A stretch of DNA of 53,290 bases from an uncultured Bacteroidales bacterium. Lineage in GTDB: Bacteria > Bacteroidota > Bacteroidia > Bacteroidales > Muribaculaceae. This document shows, piece after piece, positions 49,939 through 53,290 of the stretch. The translations under genes and the position numbers were made by a program. The notes below the pieces were generated by a model. That model saw only the letters and a program-made list of their open reading frames with translations. It made no database searches and had not been told where the DNA came from. Where the stretch lies: contig CADAFP010000026.1 of the NCBI GenBank assembly GCA_902787185.1, positions 1 through 53,290 of the forward strand. The letters are read 5' to 3'. Numbering within the stretch: the stretch's first letter is position 1; each line of letters opens with the position of its first letter.

Positions 49939-50442
49939 TGACTCTCGTGCCACTTCCTGATAATGGCTCTCGCTGTTCTCGACGGTGATGGGCACTTGCT
50001 CATACTCGCCGTCACGCTTCCACAGGTGAATCACCTCGATGCCCGCGCGGCACAGCAGGTCAACACCGTCGTGCATGCGGTAATACTCGCCGAACACCAC
50101 GCGCCGGATGCCGGCCTGGATGATAAGTTTGCTGCACTCCATGCAGGGCGAGGTGGTGACATACAAGGTCGCGCCGTCGCTGCTGTTGTTGCTGCGGGCC
50201 ACCTTGGTGATGGCGTTGGCCTCGGCATGCAGCACATAGGGCTTGGAGTGGTCGGCGTCTTCCTCACACACGTTCTCAAACCCCGAAGGCGTGCCGTTGT
50301 AGCCGTCACTGATGATCATCTTGTCCTTGACCAGCAACGCGCCCACTTGGCGGCGGCGGCAATATGAGTTTTCGGCCCAAATCTGCGTCATGCGCAGGTA
50401 TCTGGAGTCGAGTATCAACTGTTTTTTCTCGCGAGAGTCCAT
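49927..50442 (-). CDS. Deoxycytidylate (dCMP) deaminase family protein
   Basis: 171 residues. Zinc-dependent cytidine deaminase fold: HAEANAI (His zinc ligand and catalytic Glu), then TSPCMECSKLII (two Cys ligands). NGTPSGFENVCEED upstream is the dCMP-deaminase/ComE-type substrate loop with an extra Cys. It makes dUMP for thymidylate synthesis. ATG at 50442 is preferred over a GTG three codons upstream. The C-terminal tail is encoded by repeat DNA. Confidence 0.93.
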   Translation of the reverse strand: MDSREKKQLILDSRYLRMTQIWAENSYCRRRQVGALLVKDKMIISDGYNGTPSGFENVCEEDADHSKPYVLHAEANAITKVARSNNSSDGATLYVTTSPCMECSKLIIQAGIRRVVFGEYYRMHDGVDLLCRAGIEVIHLWKRDGEYEQVPITVENSESHYQEVARESVKS

Positions 50443-50461
50443 TCGTATCACTTTTAATCGG

Positions 50462-50469
50462 CAAAATTA
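50462..50469 (-). promoter_or_regulatory. -7 box of dCMP deaminase gene
   Basis: TAATTTTGCC on the minus strand, 19 nt before the ATG. Confidence 0.5.
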
Positions 50470-50749
50470 GTGATTTTTTTGGCTATTATTGCTTCATCAG
50501 CCGTTTTTCTCAAATAAAAAGTAATTTTTTTTCATTTCCACGACTAACCGTTCACCCAATCCCTGATCCACTCCCCATCAATAATCGGCCGATCTCGGCC
50601 GATAAAAAGAAGATAAATTGTTTTGATTTCTTGCTCGCTCCAGCGAGCTATCCCATTTTAGGGGAAGCTTATTGTGGCGACGGTGAAGTGTGAAAAATAG
50701 GTAAGAATCTACCAAATTAGGTTAAATCCTATGTAATGAATGCAACATT
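50470..50749. other. Intergenic region with two short hairpins
   Basis: No gene. ATCGGCCGAT-CTCGGCCGAT (50584-50603) is two abutting palindromes that can also pair with each other. GCTCGC / GCGAGC (50633-50648) is a 6-bp hairpin. Function unknown; the short ORF 50364-50693 is not supported. Confidence 0.55.
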
Positions 50750-50781
50750 TTTGCCCATTCTACGTCTAATATATAAATTTG
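50750..50781 (+). promoter_or_regulatory. Promoter of OmpA-family gene
   Basis: TTTG (50750-50753), 20 nt, TAAATTTG (50774-50781), 39 nt before the ATG at 50821. Confidence 0.75.
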
Positions 50782-50820
50782 CAAAAACTAATGAGATTAT
50801 TTACTTATTTATTCACTAAT

Positions 50821-51675
50821 ATGAAAAAAAGTGTTTTGATGATGACCCTGCTGGCAGGTCTTTTGCTCGTGAGCAGTTGTGCCAGCAAGAAGGATTTGGA
50901 GGATTGCCGTCAGCGCAATCAGGGAATGATAGAATCCCTCAAGGAGATGAATGTCAATTATCAGGGTGCAAAGGAGCAGTTGGCGGCCGCCAACGCACGC
51001 GTCTCCTCGCTCGAGCAGCAGCTGTCCGAGTCTAAGGCCGCTTATGAGCGCCTGCAGCAGTCTCTCGACAAGAGCCTCGTCAATTCCAGCCAGAGCAACG
51101 TTTCCATCGAGAAGCTCGTGGACCAGATCAACGAGAGCAACCAGTATATCCGTCACCTCACCGACCTCAAGACCAAGAGCGACTCGCTCAACCTGGCGCT
51201 GACCAACAAGTTGACACGCTCCCTCTCCAAGGAGGAACTCAAGGATGTGGACGTGCAGGTGCTCAAGGGTGTGGTTTATATCTCCCTGGCCGATAACATG
51301 CTCTACAAGAGCGGCTCCTATGAGATCAGTGACCGCGCCGCCGAGACCCTGTCCAAGATTGCCAAGATTATTAACGACTACGAGGACTATGATGTACTCA
51401 TCGAGGGTAATACCGACGATGTGCCCATCTATCGTGAGAACATCCGCAACAACTGGGACCTCTCCTGTCTGCGCGCCTCTTCGGTCGTACAAGCCCTCCA
51501 GAACGACTACGGTGTCAACCCCAAGCGCTTGACCGCCGGCGGACGTGGTGAGTACAACCCCGTGGCCACCAATAGCACAGCGACCGGCAAGCAGCGCAAC
51601 CGCCGCACCCAGATTATCATCACCCCCAAACTCGATCAGTTCCTCGAACTCATCGACGATGCCCCCGAAGACTGA
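50821..51675 (+). CDS. OmpA-family lipoprotein
   Basis: 284 residues. Lipoprotein signal with LVSSC at residue 19. A coiled-coil stalk (about 28-135, many Leu/Glu/Gln heptads), then an OmpA C-terminal peptidoglycan-binding domain (about 155-265) with IEGNTDDVPI, NWDLSCLRASSVVQAL and NRRTQIII, the TD...N..LS..RA..V..L...G and NRR diagnostic pattern. It links the outer membrane to peptidoglycan. The start at 50821 gives the signal peptide; the frame from 50779 adds residues of no signal type. Confidence 0.92.
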   Translation: MKKSVLMMTLLAGLLLVSSCASKKDLEDCRQRNQGMIESLKEMNVNYQGAKEQLAAANARVSSLEQQLSESKAAYERLQQSLDKSLVNSSQSNVSIEKLVDQINESNQYIRHLTDLKTKSDSLNLALTNKLTRSLSKEELKDVDVQVLKGVVYISLADNMLYKSGSYEISDRAAETLSKIAKIINDYEDYDVLIEGNTDDVPIYRENIRNNWDLSCLRASSVVQALQNDYGVNPKRLTAGGRGEYNPVATNSTATGKQRNRRTQIIITPKLDQFLELIDDAPED

Positions 51676-51679
51676 CACA

Positions 51680-51712
51680 ACCCAGTTAACAGTTAAAAGT
51701 GAACAGTGAACA
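51680..51712. repeat. 7-bp repeat, inverted orientation
   Basis: CAGTTAACAGTTAAAAGTGAACAGTGAACAA: the reverse complement of the array that follows the terminator, starting 5 nt after the OmpA stop. Confidence 0.7.
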
Positions 51713-51714
51713 AT

Positions 51715-51754
51715 TGGCATCCGCACCCCTACAATAACAGGCGTGCGGATGCCA
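51715..51754 (+). terminator. Terminator of OmpA-family gene
   Basis: TGGCATCCGCAC / GTGCGGATGCCA, 12 bp, 16-nt loop, followed by TCTGTTTGC. Flanking inverted repeats could extend the stem considerably. Confidence 0.75.
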
Positions 51755-51761
51755 TCTGTTT

Positions 51762-51912
51762 GCTAACTGTTCACTATTCACTGTTAACGGTTAACTATTA
51801 ACTGTTCACTATTAACTGTTCACTCTTCACTGTTCACTGTTCACTGTTCACTGTTCACTGTTAACTGTTCACTGTTAACTGTTCACTGTTAACTGTTCAC
51901 TGTTAACTGTCT
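51762..51912. repeat. Large 7-bp TTCACTG/TTAACTG array
   Basis: About 21 tandem units alternating TTCACTG, TTAACTG, TTCACTA and TTAACGG across 150 bp. It lies between the OmpA terminator and the sigma factor gene, whose upstream DNA shows no consensus promoter outside the array. Confidence 0.9.
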
Positions 51913-51960
51913 TTACTTTTTCTCTTCTTGAAACGTCTATAGTGTGTAATTGATTCACAA

Positions 51961-52455
51961 ATGATGACAAGACAAGAGACTGAGATATTATTCAAGACCC
52001 ATTACTCGGCAATGTATCGCCTGGCGATGTCGCTCCTCTATGACGAGGACGAGAGCAAGGACGTCGTCAGCGATGTCTTCGCCTCACTGCTCGATGGCAG
52101 CATGACGTTCAGCAGCGACAATGCCCGCGGCTTCCTGTTGACCTGCGTGCGCAATAGCTGCATCAACGTGATTCGGCACAAGCGGGTGAAGGAGCGCTTT
52201 GCAGGCTTGTACTGCACGTCTGGTGAGCCCTTGACCGATGGCCCCGACGACACGATGATGCTTGCCGAGTTGCGGGACTATATCAACAAGCACCTGCCGC
52301 CCCTCACCTGCCGAATCTTCACCCTGCGCTACTTGCAGGACATGACCTGCCAGCAGGTCGCCGACGCTGTGGGCGTGAGCCGTGTGACGGTTCATCATCA
52401 CTTGTCTCAGTCATTGGAAAAAATCAATGCCTATTTCAACAACTCAAAACTATAG
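51961..52455 (+). CDS. ECF RNA polymerase sigma factor
   Basis: 164 residues. Region 2 at about 10-75 (FKTHYSAMYRLAMSLLYDEDESKDVVSDVF, ARGFLLTCVRNSCINVIRHK) and region 4 at about 105-155 (PPLTCRIFTLRYLQDMTCQQVADAVGVSRVTVHHHLSQSL). No region 3, typical of sigma-70 group 4. Six bp before an anti-sigma-like gene, the standard Bacteroidota regulatory arrangement for surface nutrient-uptake systems. Confidence 0.93.
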   Translation: MMTRQETEILFKTHYSAMYRLAMSLLYDEDESKDVVSDVFASLLDGSMTFSSDNARGFLLTCVRNSCINVIRHKRVKERFAGLYCTSGEPLTDGPDDTMMLAELRDYINKHLPPLTCRIFTLRYLQDMTCQQVADAVGVSRVTVHHHLSQSLEKINAYFNNSKL

Positions 52456-52460
52456 ACGCA

Positions 52461-53087
52461 ATGGAACAGAACGACAACATCCGTCTTTTGCTCGACATGC
52501 ACGAGCATCCTGAGAATTACACCGACGAGCAGTTGGCAGCCATGCTCGATGATGAAATGCAGGAGCAACTGGCTACGGCCAAGCGCGCCATGACCGATAT
52601 CCCTGAGCCTGATGTCGATGCCGAGTGGCAACGCTTTGAACAGGAGCATTTCGCCCCGGTGAAAAATCGTCGTTGGCTCAAAGTAGCCGCTATGATTGCC
52701 GGCGTACTCATGCTCTCGGCTTTCACCTATGCCGCCATCCATGCCGTGCGCCACAACGCCGTTGATAAAGCCAAAGAACCCACCGAGACCGTCGCCCCCG
52801 AGTCGCAGACCGAATCAACCTTAGGACCTCGCCAAGGCGTGGCCGATACTGTAGCAGTAGTGGAGGGCAACCCCGTCGTGTTCGACAATCAGCCATTAGA
52901 CCAGATGATGGAAAACATAGCGCCCCACTACGGCATGCAGGTCGAGTTCCGCAACGAGGACGCCCGCGCGCTGCGCTTCTATTTCGTGTGGCAGCCCGAT
53001 GAGGACCTGGATGCGACGCTGGAGCGCCTCAACCTGTTCGAGAGTGTAAATATCAGCAAGGAGGGCAATACAATCGTGGTGGAATGA
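52461..53087 (+). CDS. Short FecR-like anti-sigma factor with DUF4974-type domain
   Basis: 208 residues. N-terminal cytoplasmic part (about 1-70), one membrane helix (about 73-96, VAAMIAGVLMLSAFTYAAI), then a Ser/Thr/Pro/Glu-rich linker and a C-terminal domain (about 138-208, FDNQPLDQMMENIAPHYG...LEATLERLN-like) of the DUF4974/STN type. Full-length FecR proteins of this group are usually over 300 residues with a FecR domain in the middle; it is absent here. It should tether the preceding sigma factor and sense a signal from an outer-membrane partner. Overlaps the next gene by 4 bp. Confidence 0.82.
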   Translation: MEQNDNIRLLLDMHEHPENYTDEQLAAMLDDEMQEQLATAKRAMTDIPEPDVDAEWQRFEQEHFAPVKNRRWLKVAAMIAGVLMLSAFTYAAIHAVRHNAVDKAKEPTETVAPESQTESTLGPRQGVADTVAVVEGNPVVFDNQPLDQMMENIAPHYGMQVEFRNEDARALRFYFVWQPDEDLDATLERLNLFESVNISKEGNTIVVE

Positions 53088-53290
53088 TGGCAAGGCGCAT
53101 GATTTTTATCGTGGCATGCTGGTGCATCGCCACGGCTGTCTTTGGGCAGCGGGTGACGCGGTCGTTCAATGACGTGTCGATGAGCGAGGCACTCAAGTGG
53201 CTCAACGAGCGGGGTGGGGAATACAACATCAGTTTTCTCTACAACGAGTTGGAGGACTTCAGGGTGACGACCTCGGTCAAGAACAAGTCG
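53084..53290 (+). CDS. Partial STN-domain outer-membrane protein (5' end only)
   Basis: The first 69 residues, cut by the window end. Signal peptide (MIFIVACWCIATAVFG), then an STN-like start (RSFNDVSMSEALKWLNERGG, ISFLYNELEDFRVTTSV). In Bacteroidota this is the N terminus of a TonB-dependent receptor or of an STN/carboxypeptidase-like protein, the partner of the sigma/anti-sigma pair. ATG at 53084 overlaps the preceding TGA (ATGA). Confidence 0.8.
   Translation, partial: MMARRMIFIVACWCIATAVFGQRVTRSFNDVSMSEALKWLNERGGEYNISFLYNELEDFRVTTSVKNKS

Noticed and set aside
50364-50693. 109-codon plus-strand frame before OmpA
   Set aside because: Overlaps the dCMP deaminase 5' end and its promoter on the other strand; no homologous-looking motif.
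51762-51912. CRISPR array
   Set aside because: Units are 7 bp with no spacers; a CRISPR needs 24-40 bp repeats with unique spacers, and no cas gene is present.

Overview
The window reads as chromosomal DNA of a Bacteroidales bacterium, most likely Prevotellaceae or Muribaculaceae-like. Evidence: promoters of the Bacteroidota type (TTTG, 19-20 nt, TAnnTTTG) stand before many genes; secreted proteins carry BspA-type leucine-rich repeats, cleaved-adhesin jellyrolls, dockerin-like tails and a type IX-like C-terminal tail; and there are Bacteroidales-style neighbourhoods (parE-coaD-S41 protease, HU-rhomboid-rhomboid-EEP phosphatase, dCMP deaminase-S41 protease, ECF sigma-FecR/DUF4974-STN protein). 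I see no rRNA, tRNA, CRISPR, phage or complete insertion sequence.

Layout. 1-2.5 kb: SSS transporter divergent from a PrsW-type membrane protease. 2.5-2.8 kb: a 240-bp MITE-like element. 2.9-9.2 kb (minus): secreted cleaved-adhesin protein, S41 protease, coaD, parE. 9.4-16 kb: lipoprotein, BASS transporter, HIT-greA operon, flippase, FemAB/GNAT-like protein, DAACS symporter. 16.1-16.2 kb: a candidate orphan small RNA with its own promoter and terminator. 16.3-20.3 kb: a 1120-residue leucine-rich-repeat protein, REP-like palindromes, HU. 20.5-25.5 kb: two rhomboids, an EEP phosphatase and a broken M3 peptidase. 25.7-36 kb: metal P-type ATPase, two divergent glycosyltransferases, a large GH13 amylase, an ATP-grasp-like protein, M15 peptidase, msrA. 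36.2-41.3 kb: a six-gene unit (DUF2520, Maf, unknown secreted protein, then a complete iron/cobalamin-type ABC importer). 41.6-45.3 kb: two dockerin-tailed secreted proteins inside a duplicated promoter/3'-end cassette. 45.5-50.4 kb: small secreted proteins, two tandem S41 proteases, dCMP deaminase. 50.8-53.3 kb: OmpA-family lipoprotein and a sigma/anti-sigma/STN-protein locus cut by the window edge.

Three things stand out. First, degenerate short tandem repeats with 7-bp or 9-bp units of several unrelated-looking sequences sit at gene 3' ends, and in many cases the stop codon and sometimes the last sense codons lie inside the repeat. Second, four secreted proteins end in dockerin-like Ca-binding modules with no cohesin visible, and one pair of paralogues differs by carrying a type IX-like tail in one and a dockerin in the other. 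Third, there is a compact promoter-hairpin-U-tract transcription unit at 16.1 kb with no open reading frame. All functional calls are from reading motifs by eye; no database search was made.
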